Assembly: GCF_002872475.1 (NCBI RefSeq)
Contig: NZ_CP025682.1
Coordinates: 2,232,001 to 2,296,000, forward strand
From: Pseudazoarcus pumilus
GTDB taxonomy: Bacteria > Pseudomonadota > Gammaproteobacteria > Burkholderiales > Rhodocyclaceae
Reading direction: 5' to 3'
DNA: 64,000 nt
Shown one piece after another: positions 57,449 to 64,000 of the stretch. Both the position numbers and the translations under genes were made by a program. The first letter of the stretch is position 1. Every line of letters starts with the position of its first letter. Below the pieces are notes generated by a model, which saw only the letters and a list, made by a program, of their open reading frames with translations, made no database searches and was not told where the DNA came from.

Positions 57449-57789
57449 CCACCATCGACACCCTCCTGATCCTCGGCCACCGCCCGCTTCCGCCGCGCAC
57501 CGTGCCCGGCCGCATGGTCTGCACCGAGCCGCCCATCAAGCGCGGGCCGAAGCCGCTGGCCGATCGCGCCATGCCGAAAAGCATCCAGCCAGGCACCCGC
57601 CCGGCCCTGATCTGGCGCGTTCTGCCGGACGCTGACGATGTGCCGCTTTCCTCGGGCGAAATCGCCCTCGCCCTGCGCCTGCCCACCACCACCATTGCGC
57701 CGGCACTGATGCGCATGGTCAAGCGCGGCGTGGCCGAGCGTTACACCGACGCCGACGGCGCCTACAGCTACACCCGGCCGGAGGCCTGA
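57445..57789 (+). CDS. Winged-helix-like phage protein
   Basis: A 114-residue protein. The C-terminal half (ALIWRVLPDADDVPLSSGEIALALRLPTTTIAPALMRMVKRGVAERYTDADGAYSYT, read in parts) reads as a winged helix-turn-helix: helix, turn, recognition helix TTTIAPALMRMVKRG and a hairpin wing. It may regulate early genes or modulate the methyltransferase gene that follows 4 bases later. Targets unknown. Confidence 0.75.
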   Translation: MTTIDTLLILGHRPLPPRTVPGRMVCTEPPIKRGPKPLADRAMPKSIQPGTRPALIWRVLPDADDVPLSSGEIALALRLPTTTIAPALMRMVKRGVAERYTDADGAYSYTRPEA

Positions 57790-57793
57790 GCGT

Positions 57794-59557
57794 ATGCGAT
57801 CCCCACAACTACGCCTCACCGCACTTGACCCGGAAATCATCGTGGACCTTTTCGCCGGTGGTGGCGGCTACTCCGTGGCCGTTGAGCAGGCGCTGGGACG
57901 CTCGCCAGACATCGCAATCAATCACAACGACGACGCGCTCAGCATGCACCGCGCCAACCACCCGCAGACGCGCCACTTCGTGGCCGACGTGTTCGAGGTC
58001 TGCCCGCGCGGGGCCACGCAGGGCCGGCCCGTAGGGCTGCTGCACCTGTCGCCGGACTGCACGCACCACAGCCAGGCCGCAGGCGGGCAACCGCGCGACA
58101 CCCGCATCCGCGCGCTGTCGTGGGTCGGCGTGCGCTGGGCCGGGCAGGTCGCGCCGCGCGTCATCACGCTCGAAAACGTCAAACAGATCCGGCAATGGGG
58201 GCCGCTGGTCGCCAAGCGCTGCAAGGCCACCGGCCGCGTCATCAAACGCTGCGGCAGCGTCGCCGAGCCGGGCGAGCGCGTGGCCGTGCAGGATCAATAC
58301 CTGGTGCCCGACGCGCGCCACGCCGGCCGCACCTGGCGGCGATTCCTGCGAACGCTGCAGGGGCTGGGGTACAGCGTCGAGCACCGCATCCTGTGCGCTG
58401 CCGACCACGGCGCACCCACCACGCGCGAGCGCCTGTTCCTCGTCGCCCGCCGCGACGGCCAGCCCATCCAGTGGCCCGCAGCCACCCACCACAAAAAGCC
58501 CGCGCGCGGCCAACGCCGCTGGCGTGCTGCAGCCGAGTGCATCGACTGGTCCATTCCCTGCCCGTCGATCTTCACCCGCCCCAAGCCGCTGGCAGACGCC
58601 ACCCTGCGGCGCATCGCACGCGGCGTGCAGAGGTACGTGATCGAGAGCAGGGAGCCGTTCATCGTTGAAACCGGAGGAATCGATGGAGCAACTCAACCTC
58701 ACCCTCGAACCGCGAACGCGGCGCCGTCCGAAGCTTCGGACCCCGCAAGAGCAGAAACTATGGGCGGCGGAGCAGTGGGAAAAGTGCGCCGAAACGGCAA
58801 CGCCGCCGTTCTTGGCGGAGCTGTGCCGCGCAACAGCGGCAGAACTGCGCCAGTCCTGATCCAAACCGGCTACGGCGAGCGCGAGGGCCAGGCGCCGCGA
58901 TCGCTCGACATCGAGCAGCCACTCGGAACGCTGGTGGCCGGCGGACAAAAGCACGCTCTCGTCACCGCCTTGCTCGAGCAGGCCAACGGCGGCTACTACG
59001 ACGGCGACGGACACGACCTGCGCGACCCCATGAGCACCGTTACCGGCAGCGGCAGCCAGCAGCGGCTTGTCACGGCGCACCTAACTGCCATGGCGCAGAA
59101 CGTCGTCGGTGGAGAGCTTAGCGACCCCATGCCCACCGTGTTGGCCGGCGCGTCGAGGTTCGGCGTCGTCGAATGCACCCTCTCGCCCGAGGCCGAAGCC
59201 GGCGCACTGCGCGTCGCCGCCTTCCTCACCACCTACTACGGCAACGGGCAGGAAATGGACCCGCGCGACCCGCTGGCTACCATCACCACCCGCGACCGCC
59301 TCGCCCTCGTCACCGTCAGCATCCGCGGCACGCCCTACGTCATCGTCGACATCGGCCTGCGCATGCTCCAACCGCACGAACTCTATGCAGCGCAGGGCTT
59401 CCCGGCCGACTACATCATCACCCACGGCCACGACGGCCGTGCCTTCACCAAATCCGCCCAGGTCCGCATGGTCGGCAACAGCGTCAGCACGCCGCCTGCG
59501 GCTGCGCTCGTCGCCGCCAATGTGCCGGAACTGGCTGTCAGGAGGATTGCAGCGTGA
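57794..59557 (+). CDS. DNA cytosine-5 methyltransferase
   Basis: A 587-residue enzyme. Motif I is IIVDLFAGGGGYSVAVEQAL. The catalytic loop reads LSPDCTHHSQAAGG (PDC instead of the usual PPCQ, Cys at about 94), motif VI is ITLENV (about 120), then TTRERLFLVARR. Near the C-terminus come LRMLQPHELYAAQGFPADYIITH and QVRMVGNSVSTPPAAALVA, the motif IX-X region. Modification of phage DNA would protect against host restriction. Residues about 297-356 are low-complexity and coincide with a nested gene in another frame. Confidence 0.93.
   Translation: MRSPQLRLTALDPEIIVDLFAGGGGYSVAVEQALGRSPDIAINHNDDALSMHRANHPQTRHFVADVFEVCPRGATQGRPVGLLHLSPDCTHHSQAAGGQPRDTRIRALSWVGVRWAGQVAPRVITLENVKQIRQWGPLVAKRCKATGRVIKRCGSVAEPGERVAVQDQYLVPDARHAGRTWRRFLRTLQGLGYSVEHRILCAADHGAPTTRERLFLVARRDGQPIQWPAATHHKKPARGQRRWRAAAECIDWSIPCPSIFTRPKPLADATLRRIARGVQRYVIESREPFIVETGGIDGATQPHPRTANAAPSEASDPARAETMGGGAVGKVRRNGNAAVLGGAVPRNSGRTAPVLIQTGYGEREGQAPRSLDIEQPLGTLVAGGQKHALVTALLEQANGGYYDGDGHDLRDPMSTVTGSGSQQRLVTAHLTAMAQNVVGGELSDPMPTVLAGASRFGVVECTLSPEAEAGALRVAAFLTTYYGNGQEMDPRDPLATITTRDRLALVTVSIRGTPYVIVDIGLRMLQPHELYAAQGFPADYIITHGHDGRAFTKSAQVRMVGNSVSTPPAAALVAANVPELAVRRIAA
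58683..58859 (+). CDS. 58-residue gene nested in the methyltransferase gene
   Basis: Frame +1 to the methyltransferase. MEQLNLTLEPRTRRRPKLRTPQEQKLWAAEQWEKCAETATPPFLAELCRATAAELRQS (read in parts) has balanced, protein-like composition, while the methyltransferase frame over the same bases is Gly/Ala/Arg-rich filler. GGAGG lies five bases before the ATG, the best ribosome site in the area. It was probably a free-standing small gene that now interrupts the methyltransferase. Function unknown; it may bind nucleic acid. Confidence 0.65.
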   Translation: MEQLNLTLEPRTRRRPKLRTPQEQKLWAAEQWEKCAETATPPFLAELCRATAAELRQS

Positions 59558-59757
59558 CCCGCACACAAGTTATCGACGCCCTGCTTATCGCTGGCATTGC
59601 ACTGCCGTCGTTGTCCATTTTTCTGTGGGCCGCATTCGATCTGCGATGGTGGGTCGAGGACACCGGAGACGGGGCCAGAGCGTTTGTCGTGATGATGCTG
59701 CACGTAGGAATTCCAGTCGGCTGCGCATTGGCGGTGCTGGGAAGGGGGCAGAAATGA
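59554..59757 (+). CDS. Small membrane protein (67 residues)
   Basis: Two hydrophobic helices: ALLIAGIALPSLSIFLWAAF (about 8-27) and VVMMLHVGIPVGCALAVLG (about 45-63). GTG 59554 is preceded by AGGAGGATTGCAGC and overlaps the methyltransferase stop (GTGA). Possible inhibitor or host-membrane protein; no known family. Confidence 0.72.
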   Translation: MTRTQVIDALLIAGIALPSLSIFLWAAFDLRWWVEDTGDGARAFVVMMLHVGIPVGCALAVLGRGQK

Positions 59758-60050
59758 ACCGCACCGCCCTCATGAAGCACATCAACGACCTCATGACCAG
59801 CAAGGGCTGCTCGCTCACCGAGGACCAGGACGCCGTCCTGTGCGCGGCGCTGGGCGCGCTGTGGGAGGAAATCAGCGGGGATGCTGAGATTGCCGGGCTG
59901 CGAGATCAAATCAAGCAGTGGCAACAGAAGGCCGCTACGTGGCTCGCCTCTCCAGAGGCCGCTCAACGGCTCAGCGGCTATCGAGAAATGGCGCAGCGTA
60001 TCGCTGAGTTGGAAGCGCAGATCGAGCGCGCACAGGAGGAACAGGGATGA
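59754..60050 (+). CDS. Coiled-coil phage protein (98 residues)
   Basis: MNRTALMKHINDLMTSKGCSLTEDQDAVLCAALGALWEEISG (read in parts) then a long C-terminal coiled coil (REMAQRIAELEAQIERAQEEQG). ATGA overlaps on both sides; AAGGGGGC precedes the ATG. No family recognised. Confidence 0.78.
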   Translation: MNRTALMKHINDLMTSKGCSLTEDQDAVLCAALGALWEEISGDAEIAGLRDQIKQWQQKAATWLASPEAAQRLSGYREMAQRIAELEAQIERAQEEQG

Positions 60051-60562
60051 GCGATTACACCGACAACGACGGCAACCCGATCAGCCAGCGGTTTTTCACG
60101 GACCCGGAATGGCCGAAGCGCATCTATGACGCGACCGTTCGGAGTTTTGACGATAGCGACGCGCTTGAGGTCGTCGGATGGCGTGTCGAGGGCGAGGCAT
60201 GGCGGTACGCGAACGAGATCGCGGCGATGCTCAACGAGGCCGTGAGGCTGCGCAGGGATGCGGAGCCAACCGCAGCCGCTCGCGACGTGCTGGCCGAACG
60301 GCAGCGCCAGATCGAGGCCGAGGGCTGGACGCCTGAGCATGACGACGAGCACAGCTCCGGGGAGATGGCGGCAGCGGCAGGGTGCTACGCATTTCATGCT
60401 GCACTTGGGGGGTGGCCGGATCTGTCGCCTTACCTGTGGCCGTGGGACAAAGCGTGGTGGAAGCCAACCACGCCCCGACGCACCCTCGTCAAAGCCGGCG
60501 CGCTGATCCTCGCCGAGATTGAGCGCCTCGACCGCGCAGCCGAGCGGGAGGGCGAAGACTGA
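60047..60562 (+). CDS. Phage protein of the ARDVLAERQRQ-type family
   Basis: A 171-residue protein. The C-terminal part AARDVLAERQRQIEAEGWTPEHDDEHSSGEMAAAAGCYAFHA and LWPWDKAWWKPTTPRRTLVKAGALILAEIERLDRA (read in parts) is a pattern often seen in phage early operons. Its function is unknown. The N-terminal part starts SDYTDNDGNPISQRFF. Overlaps both neighbours slightly. Confidence 0.85.
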   Translation: MSDYTDNDGNPISQRFFTDPEWPKRIYDATVRSFDDSDALEVVGWRVEGEAWRYANEIAAMLNEAVRLRRDAEPTAAARDVLAERQRQIEAEGWTPEHDDEHSSGEMAAAAGCYAFHAALGGWPDLSPYLWPWDKAWWKPTTPRRTLVKAGALILAEIERLDRAAEREGED

Positions 60563-60915
60563 TGGCCCTGCCCTACGAACGCGCCACCAGCGGCGACAAG
60601 GCCATGGCAGAAGAGGCCCGAGCGCGCGGGAGGTCGACTTTCCGCGGCCACCCCATCGTATGGATCGGGGATCGCTGGATTTACAGCGACAACAAGCAGC
60701 CAATCCCTGGCTACGGTGGGACGATGCGGCCATGCATCGTATGCGGCTCTGAGAAGTGGTCTGGAGACGGCGATGTGGATGAGTGCCTCGGCCTGCTGCC
60801 CGGAGTCACGAATGCCTGTTGCGGGCACGGCGACCGAGACACGTCCTATGTCGTGTTTGAGAGCGGCGTGGTCCTGCGCGGTTTTTTTGTCGCACGAACG
60901 GCTGGTGACGACTGA
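60562..60915 (+). CDS. Cysteine-rich small phage protein
   Basis: A 117-residue protein. A CIVCGSEKWSGDGDVDECLGLLPGVTNACCGHG region (read in parts) carries five Cys and a His that could form a zinc site. The N-terminal part GDKAMAEEARARGRSTFRGHPIVWIGDRWIY looks compact. It starts in the stop codon of the preceding gene and ends at the start of the DUF4224 gene. No function known. Confidence 0.82.
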   Translation: MALPYERATSGDKAMAEEARARGRSTFRGHPIVWIGDRWIYSDNKQPIPGYGGTMRPCIVCGSEKWSGDGDVDECLGLLPGVTNACCGHGDRDTSYVVFESGVVLRGFFVARTAGDD

Positions 60916-61121
60916 TGCACGCCCCGGCATTCCTGACCCGCGAAGAAGTCGCCGAGCTGACGGGCTACGTCATGCCGTCGGCGCAGGCGCGCTGGCTTGC
61001 GCGGCAGGGAATCCGGCACTGGATCGCTGCGACCGGCCGGCCAGTGGTGCCGCGCTCGGCGATTGACGGCACGGCCACGCAGGACAATGATGGAGGATTC
61101 CAGCTTGGCAAAGTTGCCTGA
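60915..61121 (+). CDS. DUF4224 protein (candidate recombination directionality factor)
   Basis: A 68-residue protein. FLTREEVAELTGYVMPSAQARWLARQGIRHWIAATGRPVVPRSAI (read in parts) is the DUF4224 motif, a small winged helix-turn-helix. Genes of this family sit directly before tyrosine integrases and probably act as excisionases or regulators of integration. The stop is 1 base before the integrase ATG. Role inferred from position. Confidence 0.88.
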   Translation: MHAPAFLTREEVAELTGYVMPSAQARWLARQGIRHWIAATGRPVVPRSAIDGTATQDNDGGFQLGKVA

Positions 61122-61122
61122 C

Positions 61123-62106
61123 ATGGGCCGCCCGAAGTCCTCCGCGAACCGCGACCTGCCGCCGCGCATGACCAGGCGCACGCTGAAAGGCGGGCGCGTG
61201 CTGTACTACTACCGCACGCGCACGGGTGGCGCGATTGCGCTCGGCGCCGATCTGGCCGAAGCGAAACTCAAATGGGCCGACCTGGAGCAGCGCGGAGTCG
61301 TCGCGCCGCGCTCCGGATGGCTGGCCGTGTCCGCCCGCTACCGCCGTGAAGGGCTCGCCGGCAAGGCCGTCAAGACGCAGCACGAATACGCCGCCGGCCT
61401 CGATCGGCTGGACGCCGCATTCGGCAAGGCCACGCTTGAGCAGATCAAACCGGCGCACATCCGTGAATACCTGGACCGGCGCACCGCCAAGATCGCCGGC
61501 AATCGGGAAATCGCGCTGCTCTCAGCCGTGTTCAACTGGGCGCGCGAGCGCGGCATCACCGACGCGCCAAACCCCTGCGCCGGCGTGCGCAAGCACCACG
61601 AAGCCGGGCGCGATATCTACGTGACCGACGAGCAGTATCAAGCCCTGTGGGACGCCGCTACGCCCGAGCTGCAGGACGCGCTGGATCTTGCACGACTGAC
61701 CGGCCAGCGCCCCGCCGACGTGCGCAAGATGCGCCGCGACGACATCCGCGACGGCCACCTGTGGGTACGCCAGGGCAAGACCGGCGCACGCGTCGGAATC
61801 GCAATCACCGGCGAACTCGCCACCGTGGTCGACCGCATCCTCAGGCGCCCGCGCACCGCCACCGGCCCCTGGCTGGTGCAGACCGACAAGGGTCAGCCGC
61901 TCACGCACACGATGCTGCGCACCCGATTCGACGACGCCCGCGAGACAAGCGGCCAGAAATGGCAGTTCCGGGATCTGAGGTCTAAGGCGGCGACGGACGT
62001 TGATGATGTGCGCCGCGCGCAGGAGCTTCTCGGGCACTCGACCGAGGCCACCACGGCGGGGATATACCGCCGCCGGCGCGGCAACAAAGTTGCGCCGGTG
62101 CGGTGA
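61123..62106 (+). CDS. int: Tyrosine-type integrase
   Basis: A 327-residue recombinase for attP x attB exchange at tRNA-Thr. N-terminal arm-binding region (GRPKSSANRDLPPRMTRRTLKGGRVLYYYR), core-binding SAM-like domain (VKTQHEYAAGLDRLDAAFG...), then the catalytic domain: Arg in LTGQRPADVR, FRDLRSKAATD (Arg in place of the usual His, a known variant), QELLGHSTEATTAGIYRR with His and Tyr nucleophile. ATG 61123 fits family starts; ATG 61087/61090 and TTG 61105 (after GGAGG) are alternatives. It ends 70 bases before the tRNA. Confidence 0.93.
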   Translation: MGRPKSSANRDLPPRMTRRTLKGGRVLYYYRTRTGGAIALGADLAEAKLKWADLEQRGVVAPRSGWLAVSARYRREGLAGKAVKTQHEYAAGLDRLDAAFGKATLEQIKPAHIREYLDRRTAKIAGNREIALLSAVFNWARERGITDAPNPCAGVRKHHEAGRDIYVTDEQYQALWDAATPELQDALDLARLTGQRPADVRKMRRDDIRDGHLWVRQGKTGARVGIAITGELATVVDRILRRPRTATGPWLVQTDKGQPLTHTMLRTRFDDARETSGQKWQFRDLRSKAATDVDDVRRAQELLGHSTEATTAGIYRRRRGNKVAPVR

Positions 62107-62129
62107 GTTTGTAACGCAGTTTGTAACGC
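62107..62129 (+). other. Two direct GTTTGTAACGC repeats beside attR
   Basis: GTTTGTAACGC at 62107-62117 and 62119-62129, 12 bases apart (about one helical turn), beginning just after the integrase stop codon (62104-62106). The motif core GTTTGT(A/G)AC recurs in inverted form near attL (20165-20229). Likely arm-type integrase binding sites of the P' arm. Inferred. Confidence 0.55.
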
Positions 62130-62135
62130 GCCCAC

Positions 62136-62169
62136 AAAAAAGCGCGGCTCCCATCTCTGAAAGCCGCGC
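62136..62169 (-). terminator. Phage-supplied terminator for the tRNA-Thr
   Basis: GCGCGGCT (62142-62149) pairs with AGCCGCGC (62162-62169); six A's at 62136-62141 give T6 on the minus strand. It stops leftward transcription just after the tRNA 3' end. The sequence is unrelated to the original host terminator at 20045-20072, so the phage brought its own. Confidence 0.85.
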
Positions 62170-62175
62170 CGATAC

Positions 62176-62251
<76 letters not shown>

Positions 62252-62262
62252 GAAGGGTCGCA

Positions 62263-62291
62263 AATATACCCGAGGGCGGGCCCGGCATCAA
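62263..62291 (-). promoter_or_regulatory. Promoter of tRNA-Thr
   Basis: On the minus strand, TTGATG (62286-62291) and TATATT (62263-62268) are separated by exactly 17 bases. The -10 ends 11 bases before the tRNA 5' end. This is a good sigma-70-type promoter. Confidence 0.75.
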
Positions 62292-62298
62292 CTGCGTT

Positions 62299-62988
62299 TC
62301 AGACGACCTTGAGCTTGAGCCCGCACACGCCCTCGACTGCGCCTTCCATGATGTCGCCGCGCTGGATCGGTCCCACGCCCGCGGGCGTACCGGTCATGAT
62401 CAGGTCGCCCGGCTGCAGTTCGAAAAAGCGCGACAGGATCGAAATCTGCTCGGCGGTCTTCCAGATCATCTGGTCGAGGTCGCCACGCTGTCGCAACTCG
62501 CCATTGACCCGGAAGACGATCTCGCCCCGACTCGGGTGGCCGGTCAGCGCGACCGGCACCAGTTCCGAACACGGCGCGGAATGTTCGAAGGCCTTGCCCA
62601 CGTCCCACGGTCGGCCGAGCTTCTTGGCCTCGGCCTGCAGGTCGCGACGCGTCATGTCGAGACCGACGCCGTAGCCGAACACCAGGTCGAGCGCGCGTTC
62701 GACCGGCACGTCGCGACCGCCCTTGCCGAGCGCGACGATCATTTCGAATTCGTAGTGCACGTCGACGCTGCAGTCGGGATAGGGAAAGTTGGCGTCGACG
62801 AGCACGTTGTCGGCGCTTTTCTGGAAGAAGAACGGCGGCTCCCGGTCCGGGTCGTGGCCCATCTCGACGGCATGCGCGGCGTAGTTGCGTCCGATGCAGT
62901 AAACGCGGTGAATCGGAAAGCGCTGCGGCGTTCCGCGCACCGGCAGGCTCGGCCGGTGCGGTGGCTGGAATACGTAGTCCTCACTCAT
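62299..62988 (-). CDS. Fumarylacetoacetate hydrolase-family protein
   Basis: A 229-residue enzyme of the FAH/hydratase family. The N-terminal part has HRVYCIGRNYAAHAVEMGH and FFFQKSADNVLVD. The metal-ligand stretch is VHYEFEMIVALGKGG (the two Glu near 80). GYGVGLDMTRRDLQ (Asp) and RPWDVGKAFEHSAPC follow, then GDLIMTGTPAGVGPIQRGD. These enzymes cleave or hydrate 2-oxo acids in aromatic catabolism; substrate here is not deducible. It is transcribed towards the tRNA. The start lies at ATG 62988. Confidence 0.93.
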   Translation of the reverse strand: MSEDYVFQPPHRPSLPVRGTPQRFPIHRVYCIGRNYAAHAVEMGHDPDREPPFFFQKSADNVLVDANFPYPDCSVDVHYEFEMIVALGKGGRDVPVERALDLVFGYGVGLDMTRRDLQAEAKKLGRPWDVGKAFEHSAPCSELVPVALTGHPSRGEIVFRVNGELRQRGDLDQMIWKTAEQISILSRFFELQPGDLIMTGTPAGVGPIQRGDIMEGAVEGVCGLKLKVV

Positions 62989-63539
62989 GGCGAGACTCCA
63001 TCCGGGACGATGCCCTTAGCGACCTCGCATGACGCAACGCGCAAAGACCGGACGAGGCCGGCCGCGGATCATTCGGCATCGACCGACAGGCATGCCCGTG
63101 CGCCCCTGTGATCGCCTCGATGCGGCAACACATGCCGGGCGAAAGGCCTGCGTGAGGAATGTCGCAACGCATCATAGAACGAAGCGCGGATTCCTGTAGA
63201 ACAACCCCTGGATCGGTAAAGCTTTCAGCATGCTTACACGGAAATTGTGCTGTTTCATGATCTTGACGAATCGTTGCAGCACAGTCCAGCTTGCATGTAT
63301 ACGTAGAAGTACTATATTGCAATGCACCAAACAATCTTTTAAAACTCTGACTCCCACACCCGGGTTTTATGTCTTTTACAAGACCTGAGCACCCCGTAAG
63401 GGCCGTTCAGGCATCAGCAGTGCGGATTGCGGACGACCTTCGCAAGCAGCGCGCCGCGACAGACACGGAGACGGCCGACCGGATCGGGTCGGCCCGACAC
63501 CGTCGATCCAGATGTCTTCGCATTCATCAAGGAGCGCTC
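62989..63539. promoter_or_regulatory. 551-base intergenic region with AT-rich promoter-like segment
   Basis: No convincing gene. The segment around 63170-63370 is AT-rich compared with its surroundings. A promoter-like pair is TTGCAT (63291-63296) and TATATT (63313-63318), 16 bases apart, reading to the right. TTGCA also occurs at about 63274, 63291 and 63317 and could be regulator sites. AAGGAG at 63529-63534 precedes an upstream in-frame start for malate synthase. Confidence 0.5.
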
Positions 63540-63641
63540 ATGATCCTCGACCAATCCCACGGCCAGCATGCGGACACCGCGACGCTGCCCGACCGAGACG
63601 CGGCAGGCGCCGCACCCCACCACGCCGACCGGAGACCCGCC

Positions 63642-64000
63642 ATGAACAGCCGTATCCGTTGCGAGCGGCTCGGCGTCGATGCCGGGCTGCACCACTTCAT
63701 CGAAAACGAAGCCCTGCCCGGCACCGGCGTCCAACCGGCGGCCTTCTGGAAGGGACTGTCGGAACTCGCCCATGACCTGGCCCCGCGCGTTCGCGAACTG
63801 CTCGCCACGCGTGACCGCATCCAGGCCGAGATGGACCGCTGGCACCGCGAGCACCCCGGGCCGATCCGCGATGCCGCCGCCTACCGGGCCCATCTCGAAG
63901 CCATCGGTTATCTCGTGCCGCAGCCCGCGCCATTTTCGGTCAGCACCACCGACGTCGACGAGGAAACCTGCAGTATCGCCGGGCCGCAACTGGTCGTGCC
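63642..64000 (+). CDS. glcB: Malate synthase G, N-terminal part (3' end outside window)
   Basis: Visible 119 residues: RIRCERLGVDAGLHHFIENEALPGTGVQPAAFWKGLSELAHDLAPRVRELLATRDRIQAEMDRWHREH (read in parts) is the N-terminus of malate synthase G, which condenses glyoxylate and acetyl-CoA in the glyoxylate cycle. ATG 63642 has GGAG eight bases upstream and fits the family start. The same frame is open back to ATG 63540 with AAGGAG, adding 34 low-complexity residues. The catalytic barrel lies beyond the window. Confidence 0.92.
   Translation, partial: MNSRIRCERLGVDAGLHHFIENEALPGTGVQPAAFWKGLSELAHDLAPRVRELLATRDRIQAEMDRWHREHPGPIRDAAAYRAHLEAIGYLVPQPAPFSVSTTDVDEETCSIAGPQLVV

Noticed and set aside
62981-63334. 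117-codon minus-strand frame upstream of the FAH-family gene
   Set aside because: Lies in the AT-rich control region, no family pattern, no ribosome site; probably chance.

Overview
The window is GC-rich DNA from a proteobacterial chromosome carrying one complete prophage of about 42 kb. The host genes suggest a betaproteobacterium, perhaps of the Rhodocyclales (Azoarcus/Thauera type). They include a Cache-containing chemoreceptor, a circularly permuted ATP-grasp/alpha-E/transglutaminase cluster, an ScsB/DsbD-type disulfide reductase and malate synthase G. The genus is an inference from gene content and composition, not a demonstrated assignment.

Left host flank (1-20077). A truncated chemoreceptor is followed by a small scar region: an N-terminal fragment of a ParM/StbA-like ATPase faces a truncated PIN toxin that still has its Phd-type antitoxin. 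Next comes an amidoligase-type cluster: ATP-grasp, alpha-E, a second ATP-grasp/alpha-E fusion broken by one apparent extra base, and a transglutaminase. A 248-bp inverted-repeat element sits between its first two genes. Then follow an exported methyltransferase-like protein, a ParA ATPase with a disordered partner, a NYN/LOTUS protein, DUF1330, a two-domain acetyltransferase, and a homocysteine methyltransferase divergent from a GlxA-type regulator. A HepT/MntA toxin-antitoxin pair, a D-glycerate dehydrogenase and a thioredoxin-like/DsbD operon complete the flank.

Prophage (20078-62220). It is bounded by a perfect 45-bp direct repeat made of the 3' part of tRNA-Thr(CGT). The integrase lies at the right end, next to the intact tRNA. 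Reading leftward from the switch near 47.7 kb are: a Cro-like gene, a terminator, a CII-like regulator, small genes, a primase-helicase, a 9-bp iteron field, a lambda-like packaging and head module (Nu1-like, GpA, a Mor-like regulator, gpW, portal, protease/scaffold, gpD, gpE, FI- and FII-like), a siphovirus tail with tape measure, and lysis genes. Reading rightward are: an XRE repressor co-transcribed with a HipA-like kinase and a DUF3037-like protein, two membrane or exported morons, and a long operon. That operon holds a KilA-N protein, an acyl carrier protein, a duplicated small-gene pair, an Acb2-like anti-CBASS protein, DUF2303, DUF5131, DUF7220, DUF3310, a cytosine methyltransferase with a gene nested in it, DUF4224 and the integrase.

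Right host flank (62176-64000). This holds the tRNA-Thr with its promoter, a fumarylacetoacetate hydrolase-family gene, a 551-bp intergenic region with an AT-rich promoter-like segment, and the start of malate synthase G.

The most interesting material is the counter-defence and moron content of the prophage (HipA-like/DUF3037 module, Acb2, acyl carrier protein), its regulatory DNA (iterons, TTAGC operators, twin leader hairpins, a terminator replacing the one the tRNA lost), and the gene nested in the methyltransferase.
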